From contig OZ253504.1 of NCBI GenBank assembly GCA_965262235.1, positions 2,232,001-2,296,000 on the forward strand: a stretch of DNA of 64,000 nt. The letters are read 5' to 3'. The notes under the pieces are model-generated. The model was given only the letters and a program-made list of their open reading frames with translations, did no database searches and had not been told where the DNA came from. The DNA is from CATQGW01 sp965262235 (GTDB taxonomy: Bacteria > Chloroflexota > Dehalococcoidia > Bin125). The position numbers and the translations under genes are program-made. Shown piece by piece: positions 9,434-18,804 of this stretch. Position 1 is the stretch's first letter; every line of letters starts with the position of its first letter.

Positions 9434-11065
9434 GTGACCGATCCGACGCTCAGCATCGACGCGGAGGGCTGGAGCCGAATGGTCGCCGGGGCGGCCGGAT
9501 GGGTGGCGCTGCACCGCGAAGCACTGAACAAAATCAACGTCTATCCCGTTCCCGACGGCGATACGGGCGCGAATCTGGGCCGCACATTGGCGGCCTCAGC
9601 GGGCGCGCTCGAGCGCATTGCGGAGGGCGCATCCCTCACGGAGGTCGCCGCTGCGGCCTCCGATGCGGCGCTACTCGGCGCCCGCGGCAGCTCGGGCGTG
9701 ATCGGTTCGCAGTGGCTGCGCGGGCTCACCGGCGCGTTGCAGGGTCACGAGCGCGTCGATCCGGCGCTGCTGCGATCTGCGCTCACCGCCGCCGCGGAGA
9801 CCGCCCGGGCCGCGGTCTCCGAGCCGCGCGAGGGCACGATGATCAGCGTCGCCCGCGAAGCCGCTGCGGTCGCCGCCGAGTATCACACCGACTCGGTCGT
9901 CGAGCTGCTGGACGTCGCCGTGACCGAGGCCTACGCCGCCGTCGAGCGCACGCCGCAGCTCAATCAGGTGCTCGCCGATGCCGGCGTGGTCGACGCCGGC
10001 GCGCGCGGGCTCGAGATGATGCTGCGCGGGATGCTGGCCGGCGCGCGCGGCGACGCGCTGCCCGAGACGCCGGAGGATTTCGGCGACATCGACCCCTCAT
10101 GGCTGTCCCGGCGGCTCGACAGCGGCGACGGCTTCGATGGCTTCTGCACCGAGCTCGTCGTGGCCGGCGTGCTCGACGTCGAAGAGCTGCGCCTGGCGCT
10201 CGCCGACATCGCCACCGCCCCGCTCGAGGGCGACGCCGGCGCCGACGAGACGCTGATGCTCGCCCCGGCCGGCGAGCGCCTGCGCATCCACCTCCACACC
10301 ACCGAGCCGGAGCTGGCCTACGCGCGGCTCGACGAGCAGGCCGAAATCCGCGCCTTCCGCGCGATCGACATGCGCGCCCAGGCCGCCAGAGTGCACGAGG
10401 GCGAGGAGGACGCGGCGGTGCTCGCAGTCGTGCAGGGCGCGGGCTTTGTGCGTGTCTTCCGTCAGCTCGGCGCGACGGCGCTGATCAGCGGCGGCGCCTC
10501 CGACAATCCCAGCGTCGAAATGATCCTCTCAGCCGCAGAGTCGACGCACGCCGCGGAGGTGGTGGTGTTGCCCAATCACGGCAACGTGATCCCGGCCGCG
10601 ACGCGCGCGCGCGACGTCTCCGAGGACGCGCAGCTCTTCGTCCTCCCGTGCGACACGCAGGCCGCTGGCGTAGCCGCGCTGATCAGCCGGATCGGCGGCG
10701 TGCCGACGGAGGATGTGGTGTCCGAGATGGAAGAGGGCCTCGAGGCCGTCCTCGTCGGCGAGGTATCGCACGCCGCGCGCGCGATCCGCGGCGACATCCC
10801 CCTCGCCGAGGGCCAACCGTTCGCGATGCTTGACGGCGCGATCGTCGCCGGCTGCGAGACCACCAGCGCCGCCGCGGCGGAGCTCGCCCAGCGGATGATC
10901 GAGAAGCAGCCCGACGGATCGTTGCTCACCATCTACGCCGGCGAAGAGCCCAGCGACGCCGAGGCGGACGCGCTGGTTGAGGCGATCGCGGAGCAGACCG
11001 GGCTCGAAGTCGACCTCGTCTGGGGGGACCAGCCGCATTATCCGTGGCTGCTCGCGCTCGAGTAG
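9434..11065 (+). CDS. fakA: DAK2-domain fatty acid kinase-like protein (FakA family)
   Basis: This is a 543-residue protein of the YloV/FakA family. FakA phosphorylates fatty acids presented by a DegV-type FakB protein. The kinase domain carries NVYPVPDGDTGANLGRTL (about residues 34-51) and the GARGSSGVIGSQWLRG loop; the C-terminal half is the FakA-type accessory domain. The GTG at 9434 follows a GAGGTGA site and gives the usual family length. An ATG at 9407 is an alternative, and the open frame back to 9086 is antisense to rpmB and rejected. The next gene encodes a DegV protein, the expected partner. Confidence 0.85.
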   Translation: MTDPTLSIDAEGWSRMVAGAAGWVALHREALNKINVYPVPDGDTGANLGRTLAASAGALERIAEGASLTEVAAAASDAALLGARGSSGVIGSQWLRGLTGALQGHERVDPALLRSALTAAAETARAAVSEPREGTMISVAREAAAVAAEYHTDSVVELLDVAVTEAYAAVERTPQLNQVLADAGVVDAGARGLEMMLRGMLAGARGDALPETPEDFGDIDPSWLSRRLDSGDGFDGFCTELVVAGVLDVEELRLALADIATAPLEGDAGADETLMLAPAGERLRIHLHTTEPELAYARLDEQAEIRAFRAIDMRAQAARVHEGEEDAAVLAVVQGAGFVRVFRQLGATALISGGASDNPSVEMILSAAESTHAAEVVVLPNHGNVIPAATRARDVSEDAQLFVLPCDTQAAGVAALISRIGGVPTEDVVSEMEEGLEAVLVGEVSHAARAIRGDIPLAEGQPFAMLDGAIVAGCETTSAAAAELAQRMIEKQPDGSLLTIYAGEEPSDAEADALVEAIAEQTGLEVDLVWGDQPHYPWLLALE

Positions 11066-11130
11066 CCTTGTCCCAGGGTTTACAGGGCGCCAACTGCTTA
11101 GTAGTGTGCGCCATATCGGGAGCCGAACGC

Positions 11131-11958
11131 ATGTCCGTCCACGTCGTCACCGATTCCACGTCTGGTCTCAGCGCCAGCGATCAGATCAGCGTCGTCCCGC
11201 TGCACGTGCAGTTTGGCGACGACGTCTTCGAGGACGGGGTCACGCTGACCCAGGAAGAGTTCTGGCGCCGTCTGCCGACTGCCGCTGAACTGCCCACCAC
11301 CTCCCAGCCCTCCGCAGGCGAGTTCCGCGACGTCTTCGCTGCGCACGCCGATGCCGATGCGATCGTCTCGATTCACATCAGCGGCGCGCTGTCAGGCACC
11401 GTGGAGGCAGCGCGGCAGGGCGCTGCGCTGCGCGATGGCGGTCCGCCGGTGCATGTCGTCGACTCGCGGATCACCTCGTTCGGTCTCGGCTGGGCCGCGG
11501 AGGCCGCGTCGGAGGTCGCTCAGGCTGGCGGATCTGCGGAGGATGTAGTGGCCGCCGCCGAGCAAACAGCGGCGCGCGTTCGTCTGCTGCTGTTCGTCGA
11601 GACGCTCGACTTCCTGCTGCGCGGCGGCCGGATCGGCCGCGCCCGCCACCTGGCCGGCAAGGTCCTGCGCGTGCGGCCGCTGCTCGAGCTGACCGATGGC
11701 GTGATCACCGATGTCGAGCGTCCCCGCACTCGACGTAAGGCGATCGACCGGCTCTTCGCGAACATCATGGCCGCAGGCGCGCCCGAGCGCGTCTCGATCC
11801 TGCACGGCGACTCGCTCGCCGACGCCGAGGCGCTGGCCGAGCGGATTCACGCCGCCGCGCCCGACGCGCCGCTCGACATCCAGCTCGGCAGTCCCGTGCT
11901 GGGCGCGCACGTCGGCCCCGGGACCGTTGGCGTGGCCGTGCTGGCGCGCGTGCAATGA
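11131..11958 (+). CDS. DegV family fatty-acid-binding protein (FakB-like)
   Basis: This is a 275-residue DegV protein. It shows the typical N-terminus VHVVTDSTSGL, the LPTTSQPSAGEF segment, HISGALSGTVEAA and the RGGRIGRARHLAG signature. Such proteins bind one fatty acid and present it to FakA for phosphorylation. The ATG at 11131 has a GGAG 9 bases upstream and matches the conserved start. It lies 65 bases after fakA, and its TGA overlaps the recG ATG (ATGA), so the three genes are probably one operon. Confidence 0.92.
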   Translation: MSVHVVTDSTSGLSASDQISVVPLHVQFGDDVFEDGVTLTQEEFWRRLPTAAELPTTSQPSAGEFRDVFAAHADADAIVSIHISGALSGTVEAARQGAALRDGGPPVHVVDSRITSFGLGWAAEAASEVAQAGGSAEDVVAAAEQTAARVRLLLFVETLDFLLRGGRIGRARHLAGKVLRVRPLLELTDGVITDVERPRTRRKAIDRLFANIMAAGAPERVSILHGDSLADAEALAERIHAAAPDAPLDIQLGSPVLGAHVGPGTVGVAVLARVQ

Positions 11959-14447
11959 CGACGCGGGCGACCGCCACGAAGACCGACACGCTGCTCAAGA
12001 TGCTCGCGCTCGAGCGCAAGCAGGGCTACGAAAATCGCGCGGTCAGCGGCGGGCTGGATGCGTTCCTGGCGCTCGGCCGCCGCGAGGGGCCCCAGGCGAA
12101 GCTGCTCACGCAGTTCGTCGCCAGGCTGCCGCGCGGCGGCTATGCCGCACTGAACGACGTTGAACGGGCCGCCTGGCACCAGCTCGTCGAACGCACGCTG
12201 CGCGCCCGCACGAACGGGGTGCAGCCGCCCGCGGGTGACGAGCTTGAGAACGACGAGCCGGACGAGCCCGAACCGAAGCCGCGGGCCGCGCCGCGCACCC
12301 GCCGCAACTCGCGCCCGCCGAGCGGCGAGATCGCCGACGAGCTCGCCACCCCGGTGAGCGCGCTGGGCCGCGTCTCCTACCAGGCCCGCGCCGGCCTCGA
12401 GGTGCTCGGGATCGACAACGTCTACGACCTGCTCTGGCACCTGCCGCTGCGCCACGAGGACTTCAGCAACGTGCGCAAGATCGGCGACCTGCTGTTCGAC
12501 CAACAGGCGACGGTGGTCGGACGAATCGAGTCCTGCAAACTCGTACGGCTGCGCAAAGGGCGCGTCGCCACCGAGGCGGTGATCTCCGACGAGACCGGTC
12601 GGGTGCGGGCCTGGTGGTGGGGGCTGAAATATCTGCCCAACAGCCTCAAGCCCGGGATGCGCGTCGGACTCTCGGGCAAGGTTGGTCAGCGCGGGCGGCG
12701 CGTGCAGCTCGAATCGCCGCGTTGGGAGATCCTCGATGACTCGCTCGACGACAGCGCGCATGTCGGGCGGCTCACGCCGATCTACCCGCTGACCAAGGGC
12801 CTCACCGACCGTGCAATACGCGGCCTCGCCCACAAGGCGGTGCAGGACTACCTGCCGCTGATGGCTGAGTCGTTGCCGCCGCGAATCATCGAGGCAACCG
12901 GCTACCCCGGCGAGCGCGAGGCGCTGCGCGCGATGCACTTTCCCGAGAGCCTCGAGGAAGTCGACGCGGCCCGCGATCGGCTGGCCTTCCAGGAGCTGCT
13001 CGCGATTCAGCTAGCCGTGCTCAGCCGCAAGCGCGAGGCGCGGCGGCGCAACGACGCGCCGCGGATCATCATGGAGGCCAGGTTCCTCGATGCATTTCTC
13101 AAGGCGCTGCCCTTCCAGCTCACCGCCGCGCAGTCCAATGCGCTGACCGATATCCGCAACGACCTCGCCCGCTCCGAGCCGATGGCGCGGCTGCTGCAGG
13201 GCGACGTCGGCTCGGGCAAAACGGTCGTCGCCGCCGCCGCGATGCTCGCCACCGTCAAAGCCGGACACCAGGCCGTGCTGATGGCGCCCACCGAGGTGCT
13301 CGCCGAACAGCACTACCGCACCTTCCGCAAGATCTTCGCCGGCGAGGGCGACTCGCTCAACCACGACTTCGTGATGACCCCCGCGCTGGGCCGCTCGATG
13401 GGCATCGCCAAGCTGACCGGCAGCATGACCGAGCGCGAGAAGCGCGAGATCCGCGCCCAGATGCGCGAGGGCGCGCTCGACCTCGTCGTCGGCACGCACG
13501 CGTTGATCGAGGAGAGCACGGCGCTGCGCAAGCTCGGCCTCGCCGTCGTTGACGAGCAGCATCGCTTCGGCGTGCTGCAGCGCGACGCGCTGCGCAGCAA
13601 GGGCTCTCCGCACCTGCTGGTGATGACCGCGACGCCGATTCCCCGCACCCTGGCGCTGACCATCTACGGCGAGCTGGACAGCTCGACGATCGACGAGCTG
13701 CCGCCGGGTCGCCTGCCCGTCGCCACCCGCGTGATCGCACCGCAGCAGCGCGGCGAGGTCTACCAACGGATCCGCGATGAGGTCGCGGCCGGCAATCAGG
13801 CCTTCATCATCTGCCCGCTCGTCGAGGAGTCGGACCAGATCGAGGCCGCTGCGGCGACCCAGGAGTTCGAGCGCCTCCGCGATGGTCCGCTCGCCTCGCT
13901 CGCGCCCCGCCTGCGGCTGCTGCACGGACGCATGTCGGGCGAGGACAAGCGCGCCGTGATGGCGGAACTCGGCAGTGGTGAGGCCAGCGTCGTGGTGGCC
14001 ACGATCGTGGTCGAAGTCGGCGTGGATTTGCCCGACGCCACGGTGATGGTGATCGAGGGCGCCGACCGCTTCGGCCTGGCCCAGCTGCACCAGCTGCGTG
14101 GGCGCGTGGGTCGCAACGACCGCACGTCGGTCTGCTTCCTGATCTCCGACACGGAGGCGGCCGAGGCGCAGAAGCGCCTGCGAATCATGGAACGCACCTC
14201 CAACGGCTTCGAGCTGGCCGAGGTCGACCTCGAGACGCGCGGCCCCGGCGAGTATTTCGGCACCCGTCAGGCGGGCCTGCCCGACCTGCGCGTCGCCAAG
14301 CTGACCGACCACGAGCTGATCCAGAACGCACGCAACTGGGCCAATCGCCTGCTCGACGACGACCCCTACATGCGCGCCCCAGAACATCAGCTGCTCTGGT
14401 CCCGCGCAGGCAAGTTCGACGTCGCCGGCGCAGCAGCGGTGCACTAA
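11955..14447 (+). CDS. recG: ATP-dependent DNA helicase RecG
   Basis: This 830-residue superfamily 2 helicase remodels stalled forks and branched DNA. After an N-terminal helical extension of about 130 residues comes the wedge/OB domain (ATVVGRIESCKLVRLRKGR). The helicase lobes follow, with Walker A GDVGSGKT near residue 416, the DEQH box (VVDEQHRFG) near 533, MTATPIPRTLALTIYG, and QLHQLRGRVGRNDRTSVC. The charged linker around residues 85-115 is low in conservation. Coupling to the DegV gene by a 4-base overlap is typical of fakA/fakB/recG clusters. Confidence 0.95.
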   Translation: MTTRATATKTDTLLKMLALERKQGYENRAVSGGLDAFLALGRREGPQAKLLTQFVARLPRGGYAALNDVERAAWHQLVERTLRARTNGVQPPAGDELENDEPDEPEPKPRAAPRTRRNSRPPSGEIADELATPVSALGRVSYQARAGLEVLGIDNVYDLLWHLPLRHEDFSNVRKIGDLLFDQQATVVGRIESCKLVRLRKGRVATEAVISDETGRVRAWWWGLKYLPNSLKPGMRVGLSGKVGQRGRRVQLESPRWEILDDSLDDSAHVGRLTPIYPLTKGLTDRAIRGLAHKAVQDYLPLMAESLPPRIIEATGYPGEREALRAMHFPESLEEVDAARDRLAFQELLAIQLAVLSRKREARRRNDAPRIIMEARFLDAFLKALPFQLTAAQSNALTDIRNDLARSEPMARLLQGDVGSGKTVVAAAAMLATVKAGHQAVLMAPTEVLAEQHYRTFRKIFAGEGDSLNHDFVMTPALGRSMGIAKLTGSMTEREKREIRAQMREGALDLVVGTHALIEESTALRKLGLAVVDEQHRFGVLQRDALRSKGSPHLLVMTATPIPRTLALTIYGELDSSTIDELPPGRLPVATRVIAPQQRGEVYQRIRDEVAAGNQAFIICPLVEESDQIEAAAATQEFERLRDGPLASLAPRLRLLHGRMSGEDKRAVMAELGSGEASVVVATIVVEVGVDLPDATVMVIEGADRFGLAQLHQLRGRVGRNDRTSVCFLISDTEAAEAQKRLRIMERTSNGFELAEVDLETRGPGEYFGTRQAGLPDLRVAKLTDHELIQNARNWANRLLDDDPYMRAPEHQLLWSRAGKFDVAGAAAVH

Positions 14448-14569
14448 AGGCGACCTTGACTGATTGAGAGTGATCAGAATAGCATCAGGCGTTGTTAGAG
14501 TGCAGAAGAAGCTCACTGCACCCGATGAGAAGTACGCCAAGCATTGCGGGACCAACGGCTGAGGGACTC

Positions 14570-16366
14570 GTGGCCACGAACTCCGACACACGGCAAGTGA
14601 TTGCAGAAGCTCTTCGACGGGCTCTCGAGCAAGCCCAGAATGATGGAGCATTGCCGAAGATCGCTCCGCCCGAGATGCGAATCGAGCGTCCTCAGAACTC
14701 TGATCACGGGGACTACTCTTGCAACCTTGCCTTGCGCCTTGCCAAAACCGTGCGACGGTCCCCCCTCGACGTAGCGAAACAGATCGCCACTCGGGTTGAG
14801 CGAAAAGGTCCCATTGACGATGTCGAAGTTGCCCCTCCTGGGTTTCTGAATTTCCGTCTCGTGCCGTCTTGGAAGCGCGACCAACTGCTCAAGGTGATCG
14901 ACGCCGGTGATCGGTGGGGACAAGTCGACTTGGGGGGTGACAAGCGAGTGCAGGTTGAGTTCGTGTCTGCCAATCCAACCGGGCCACTACAGCTCGGCAA
15001 TGGGCGTGGCGCCGTTCTCGGAGACGTACTGGCTTCTGTGCTCGACGCGGCCGGCTTCGATGTGCAGCGGGAGTACTACATCAACGACACCGGTGAACAA
15101 ATCCGACTTTTCGGCCTCACTCTCTTAGCTCGATATCAGCAGCATTTCGGTCGTAAGGAAAGCCTGCCTGAAGGGGGCTACGCCGGCGAGTATATGAAGG
15201 ACTTCGCAGCGGAGCTTGCTGAACTCCACGGGAAGCGCTGGCTTGAACACGACGGCACGCCACCGGAGGATTTTGTTCGCCGCGGACTAGCTCTGGTTAT
15301 CGAACGAATCAGAGAGGATCTATTCGACCTAAACGTTGATTTCGACCACTGGCAATCGGAATCTGATCTCTACTATCCCGCCGGGAGCTCCACGTACGAT
15401 GCTGCGATGAGCCGACTGCGTGATGGAGACTATACGATCGAGAAGGAAGGTGCAGTGTGGTTCCGTGCATCAGGTCTCGGAGATGACAAAGATAATGTCC
15501 TCGTGCGGAAGAATGGCAAGCCCACTTATTTTGCCAGCGACGTTGCCTACCACTATAGAAAGTTTATTGAACGGCGCTTCGACACCGTAATCGATGTGTG
15601 GGGTGCTGACCATCATGGTCATGTTGCGCGGACGAAAGCAGCGTTGACAGCGGTGGGCGGCGATGGCGACGCACTCGAGGTGTTGCTGTACCAGCTCGTC
15701 CACCTGCGCCGCGACGGAGAGCGGGTGCGGATGTCGAAGCGTCGGGGTGAGATCGTCACACTGCGCGAGCTTCTCGATCAGGTGGGGGCAGACACGGTGC
15801 GCTTCTTCATGCTGCAACGGTCCGCTGATGCGCAGATGGACTTCGATCTCAGCTTGGCGACTTCGCACGATATTAACAATCCCCTGTGGTATGCGCAGTA
15901 TGCGCACACCCGGTGTGCGAGCATTATCCGCAACGCGAAGGATAAGGATCTGAAGAGTAAGCGGGACAGACTCGACCTATTGGACGGAGAAGCCGAAGAT
16001 GCGCTGGTGAATGTCATCTTGAAGCTGCCGGAGCTGGTGGTAGACATGGCGATCCGTCGTGAGCCGCACCATCTGACTGGTTACGTCTTGGAGCTGGCTA
16101 CTGCGTTCAATGCGTTTTACGCGGGACATCGGATTGTTGATGAGGCTAACCCCGTTCTCTCTGGCGCACGGCTGGTTCTTGTTGAAGCGGTTAGAGTAGC
16201 ATTGCGTGCTGGCCTTAGTTTGCTAGGGATTCAGGCACGTAGCTCGTTGCATTTCCTCAGGAATACCGGAGATAGTAGTCCATTGCTCACTCAGAATGCC
16301 AGTGTGGAGCTGCGAGGTGAGGAAATTAGTGGGGGGGCTCCGCAGCGTGACAAGTCTGATATGTGA
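14570..16366 (+). CDS. argS: arginyl-tRNA synthetase with atypical HIGH motif and lower GC
   Basis: This 598-residue class I synthetase has the N-terminal Add1-like domain, the catalytic core and a DALR anticodon-binding domain. The KMSKS equivalent is RMSKRRGEIVTL. The HIGH position reads ANPTGPLQLGNGRGA, so both His residues of H-x-x-H are replaced (Q and N). The last 45 or so residues, after LLGIQARSS, look unlike the usual ArgRS end and may be an extension. The GTG at 14570 follows GAGGG by 4 bases; earlier ATG 14525 and TTG 14492 are possible. GC content and codon use are clearly lower than in recG and trpS on either side, suggesting acquisition from another lineage. Confidence 0.92.
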   Translation: MATNSDTRQVIAEALRRALEQAQNDGALPKIAPPEMRIERPQNSDHGDYSCNLALRLAKTVRRSPLDVAKQIATRVERKGPIDDVEVAPPGFLNFRLVPSWKRDQLLKVIDAGDRWGQVDLGGDKRVQVEFVSANPTGPLQLGNGRGAVLGDVLASVLDAAGFDVQREYYINDTGEQIRLFGLTLLARYQQHFGRKESLPEGGYAGEYMKDFAAELAELHGKRWLEHDGTPPEDFVRRGLALVIERIREDLFDLNVDFDHWQSESDLYYPAGSSTYDAAMSRLRDGDYTIEKEGAVWFRASGLGDDKDNVLVRKNGKPTYFASDVAYHYRKFIERRFDTVIDVWGADHHGHVARTKAALTAVGGDGDALEVLLYQLVHLRRDGERVRMSKRRGEIVTLRELLDQVGADTVRFFMLQRSADAQMDFDLSLATSHDINNPLWYAQYAHTRCASIIRNAKDKDLKSKRDRLDLLDGEAEDALVNVILKLPELVVDMAIRREPHHLTGYVLELATAFNAFYAGHRIVDEANPVLSGARLVLVEAVRVALRAGLSLLGIQARSSLHFLRNTGDSSPLLTQNASVELRGEEISGGAPQRDKSDM

Positions 16367-16422
16367 TGTGAACGTCATGTCGCGGCACGGCGATTGTTTC
16401 GATCGAGGAGCGATGGTGGACA

Positions 16423-17424
16423 ATGACTGATATCATCACTCAGAGTGACCGCGTCTTCGCCGGAATCCGCGCCACGGGGCGGCAGCACATTGGCAACTAT
16501 CTGGGCGCGATCCAGAACTTCGTCGCCCTCCAGGACCGCTACGAGTGCATCTACTCGATCGTCGATCTGCACTCGCTGACCACCCTGACCGACACCGACA
16601 AGCTGCGCGACAACGTACGCGAAACCGCGATGGACCTGCTCGCGTCGGGCATCCGGCCCGAGGAGACAATCCTCTACGTCCAAAGCCACGTGCCCGAGGT
16701 CTCCGAGCTGCACCTGCTGCTCAGCATGGTCACGCCGCACGGGATGCTGCTGCGCGTGCCGACCTTCAAGGACAAGGTGCGCGAGCAGCCCGACAACATC
16801 AACTACGGGCTGGTCGGCTACCCCGTGCTGCAGACCGCCGACATCGTGCTCTACCGCGCCAACAAGGTGCCGGTCGGCGAGGACCAGCTGCCCCACCTCG
16901 AGCTGGCGCGCGAGATCGTGCGGCGCTTCAACCGCCACTTCGGCGATGTCTTCCCCGAGCCGACGGCGGAGCTGACCGACGCGCCGATGGTGCTGGGCTT
17001 CGACAACCGCAAGATGAGCAAGTCCTACGGCAACGCGGTCGACATGGCCGCCAGCGCCGAAGAGACGACCAAGGTCGTGCGCGGCGCAATCACCGACCCG
17101 CAGCGCCGGCGCCTCACCGACCCCGGCCGCCCCGAGGTCTGCAACGTCTACTCGCTGCACGGCTTCTTCGGCCCCGAGCGCCAGCCCGAAATCTACGAGC
17201 AGTGCACGACGGCCGGGATCGGTTGCTACGACTGCAAGGGGTTGCTGGCCGACTCAATCAACACCACGTTCGAGCCGATCCGCGCGCGTCGCGCCGAGCT
17301 GGCTGCCGACCTCGACCATGTCGACGAAGTGCTCGCCGACGGCGCCCGCCGCGCCCGGGTCATCGCCAGCGAAGTCCTCGCCGAAGTCAAGGACGCCGTC
17401 GGCCTGCCCCCGTCGCTCGCCTGA
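16423..17424 (+). CDS. trpS: tryptophanyl-tRNA synthetase with four-Cys cluster motif
   Basis: This 333-residue class Ic synthetase charges tRNA-Trp. The HIGH region is ATGRQHIGNYLGA and the KMSKS loop is NRKMSKSYGNAV. Other family segments are QSHVPEVSEL and GEDQLPHLELAREI. Near residues 235-270 there is a Cys-x20-Cys-x6-Cys-x2-Cys arrangement (EVCN, EQCT, GCYDCK). It closely resembles the [4Fe-4S]-binding motif known from Thermotoga maritima TrpRS. The ATG at 16423 has GGTGG 4 bases upstream. GC returns to the level of the rest of the window. Confidence 0.95.
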   Translation: MTDIITQSDRVFAGIRATGRQHIGNYLGAIQNFVALQDRYECIYSIVDLHSLTTLTDTDKLRDNVRETAMDLLASGIRPEETILYVQSHVPEVSELHLLLSMVTPHGMLLRVPTFKDKVREQPDNINYGLVGYPVLQTADIVLYRANKVPVGEDQLPHLELAREIVRRFNRHFGDVFPEPTAELTDAPMVLGFDNRKMSKSYGNAVDMAASAEETTKVVRGAITDPQRRRLTDPGRPEVCNVYSLHGFFGPERQPEIYEQCTTAGIGCYDCKGLLADSINTTFEPIRARRAELAADLDHVDEVLADGARRARVIASEVLAEVKDAVGLPPSLA

Positions 17425-17490
17425 TCCCGAACATCCAGCTCCGGCACTGACAGTCACCGGGAGCTCCGGGCGGCTCGCCAAACCAGCCCT

Positions 17491-18108
17491 CTACCGTGGG
17501 TAGGTGCGCCAGATGTTGGTGAAGTCGATGCGCAGACCGGGCAGTTCGGGGTCGCCGCTGACGCTGTCGGGGCGTTCCAGCTGTACGGGGGCATGATCGG
17601 ATCGGTAGACCCAGACGCTGGCGCTGTTCTGGTCGACCAGCCAGCCGAGTATTGCGCCGTAGCCGATCCAGCGCTCCATCTTCTCCTGTTGGTCGGTGAG
17701 CGTCTGGCCGGGCGAGCGGACCTCCACCACAAACGTCGGGCAGGTCGGGAACGTCGATCCATCCTGAGCCTCGCCCAGGCTGTCCCACTGCTCCTGAGTC
17801 ATCCAGGAAGCGTCGGCGAACCGGATCGATCCGTCCGGCAGGAGGTATGCGGCGCCCGGTCCCGTCGACCGTCCGCCCGCCGCCATGGCCCAGCTCCTGA
17901 GGTCTCCGCCGATCTCATGTTCGGCGTCCGCACTGCGATTCGACGGAAACGGCACGATGACCAACGCCCCCTCCGATGATCGCTCGAAGCGCAGACCGTC
18001 GTTGGCGATGCGCAGCTGGACGAACAGTTCCTCGGTGAGCGGACAGCTCTCCGGGAATCGAATCTCCGGCCAGTCAGCGGTCACGGGCTTGGCGGGGGCC
18101 GAGACCAT
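17491..18108 (-). CDS. Uma2 family putative endonuclease, copy 1
   Basis: This 205-residue protein belongs to the Uma2/DUF820 family of PD-(D/E)xK-fold proteins, whose function is uncertain (putative restriction-like nucleases). Likely active-site elements are the Asp in IRFADASW, the Glu in FVVEVRSPGQTL, and downstream Lys/Arg in QEKMERWIGYGA; the fold ends in LGWLVDQ. A GGAG lies 8 bases before the ATG. It is closely similar to the gene at 18805-19425, so the two are paralogs. The family is commonly multi-copy in Chloroflexota and cyanobacteria. Confidence 0.85.
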   Translation of the reverse strand: MVSAPAKPVTADWPEIRFPESCPLTEELFVQLRIANDGLRFERSSEGALVIVPFPSNRSADAEHEIGGDLRSWAMAAGGRSTGPGAAYLLPDGSIRFADASWMTQEQWDSLGEAQDGSTFPTCPTFVVEVRSPGQTLTDQQEKMERWIGYGAILGWLVDQNSASVWVYRSDHAPVQLERPDSVSGDPELPGLRIDFTNIWRTYPR

Positions 18109-18237
18109 CGTGCGTGCTCCATCTGCGGCTGCGACTTCGTTGAGCCTAGCCGATTACCGTGGAAACGACATGCGCACAGCTACGAGCGCCAAATAGGCAC
18201 TCGGTCTGCCCGGCGGACGCCGGTCTGCGCAGCTGCG

Positions 18238-18702
18238 CTAGTCCCGCTTCGGGTCGAGCACCACGACCGGGATCTGGCGGTCGGCGCCGGCGGCGCGGAT
18301 CGCGTAGTCGAGATACGGAGGGAAGCTCTGCGACATCTGCGCGAACAGCTTGTCGCGCTCCGTGCCCCCGGCCGTGCGCGCCGTCGCTTCCATCTGCTCC
18401 GGGCCGACCATGATCGAGACATCGGGGTTGGCGACCAGGTTGAGATACCAGGAGGGATGCAGGCGCGCCCCACCGCGCGAGGCGACGATCACGTACGCGT
18501 CGTCGGCTTCGCCGTAGATCAGCGGCAAGGTGCGCAGCTCGCCCGAGCGGCGGCCTTTGGTGACCAGCAGCAGGCAGGGAATCTGACCGCTGCCATCGGG
18601 CCGGTCCCACATGTGGCCTTCTTCGCCGTTGCTGTTGAGATACTGCTCGGTGTGCGTGCGGATCCAGTCGGGAGCATCCTGCGGAACGCTAAACGTCGAC
18701 AT
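18238..18702 (-). CDS. nitroreductase family deazaflavin-dependent oxidoreductase
   Basis: This is a 154-residue split beta-barrel protein of the Ddn type. Family features are PCLLLVTKGRRSGELRTLPL (about residues 42-61), ASRGGARLHPSWYLNLVANP, and the C-terminal ending IPVVVLDPKRD. Such proteins use the deazaflavin F420 or bind flavin, and reduce diverse substrates. Its presence hints that the organism makes F420, which cannot be confirmed here. It lies between two Uma2 genes, all on the minus strand, with 130-100 base gaps, so cotranscription is uncertain. Confidence 0.88.
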   Translation of the reverse strand: MSTFSVPQDAPDWIRTHTEQYLNSNGEEGHMWDRPDGSGQIPCLLLVTKGRRSGELRTLPLIYGEADDAYVIVASRGGARLHPSWYLNLVANPDVSIMVGPEQMEATARTAGGTERDKLFAQMSQSFPPYLDYAIRAAGADRQIPVVVLDPKRD

Positions 18703-18804
18703 GGTTTCGATGCCTTTCTGTGCCGGAGCGGTCAGGGCCGGACGCCGGCTTTGTCCATTCGTCGCAGGGTACGCGCGGCGGCTGCCCGAGGAGCCTGGCA
18801 GTAG

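Noticed and set aside
9499..10833. An Arg-rich 444-codon plus-strand frame within the fakA gene
   Set aside because: It is frame-shifted relative to a well-supported gene and has pure Arg/Ala bias.
13011..14651. A 546-codon minus-strand frame opposite recG
   Set aside because: Composition is typical of an antisense shadow and recG is unambiguous.
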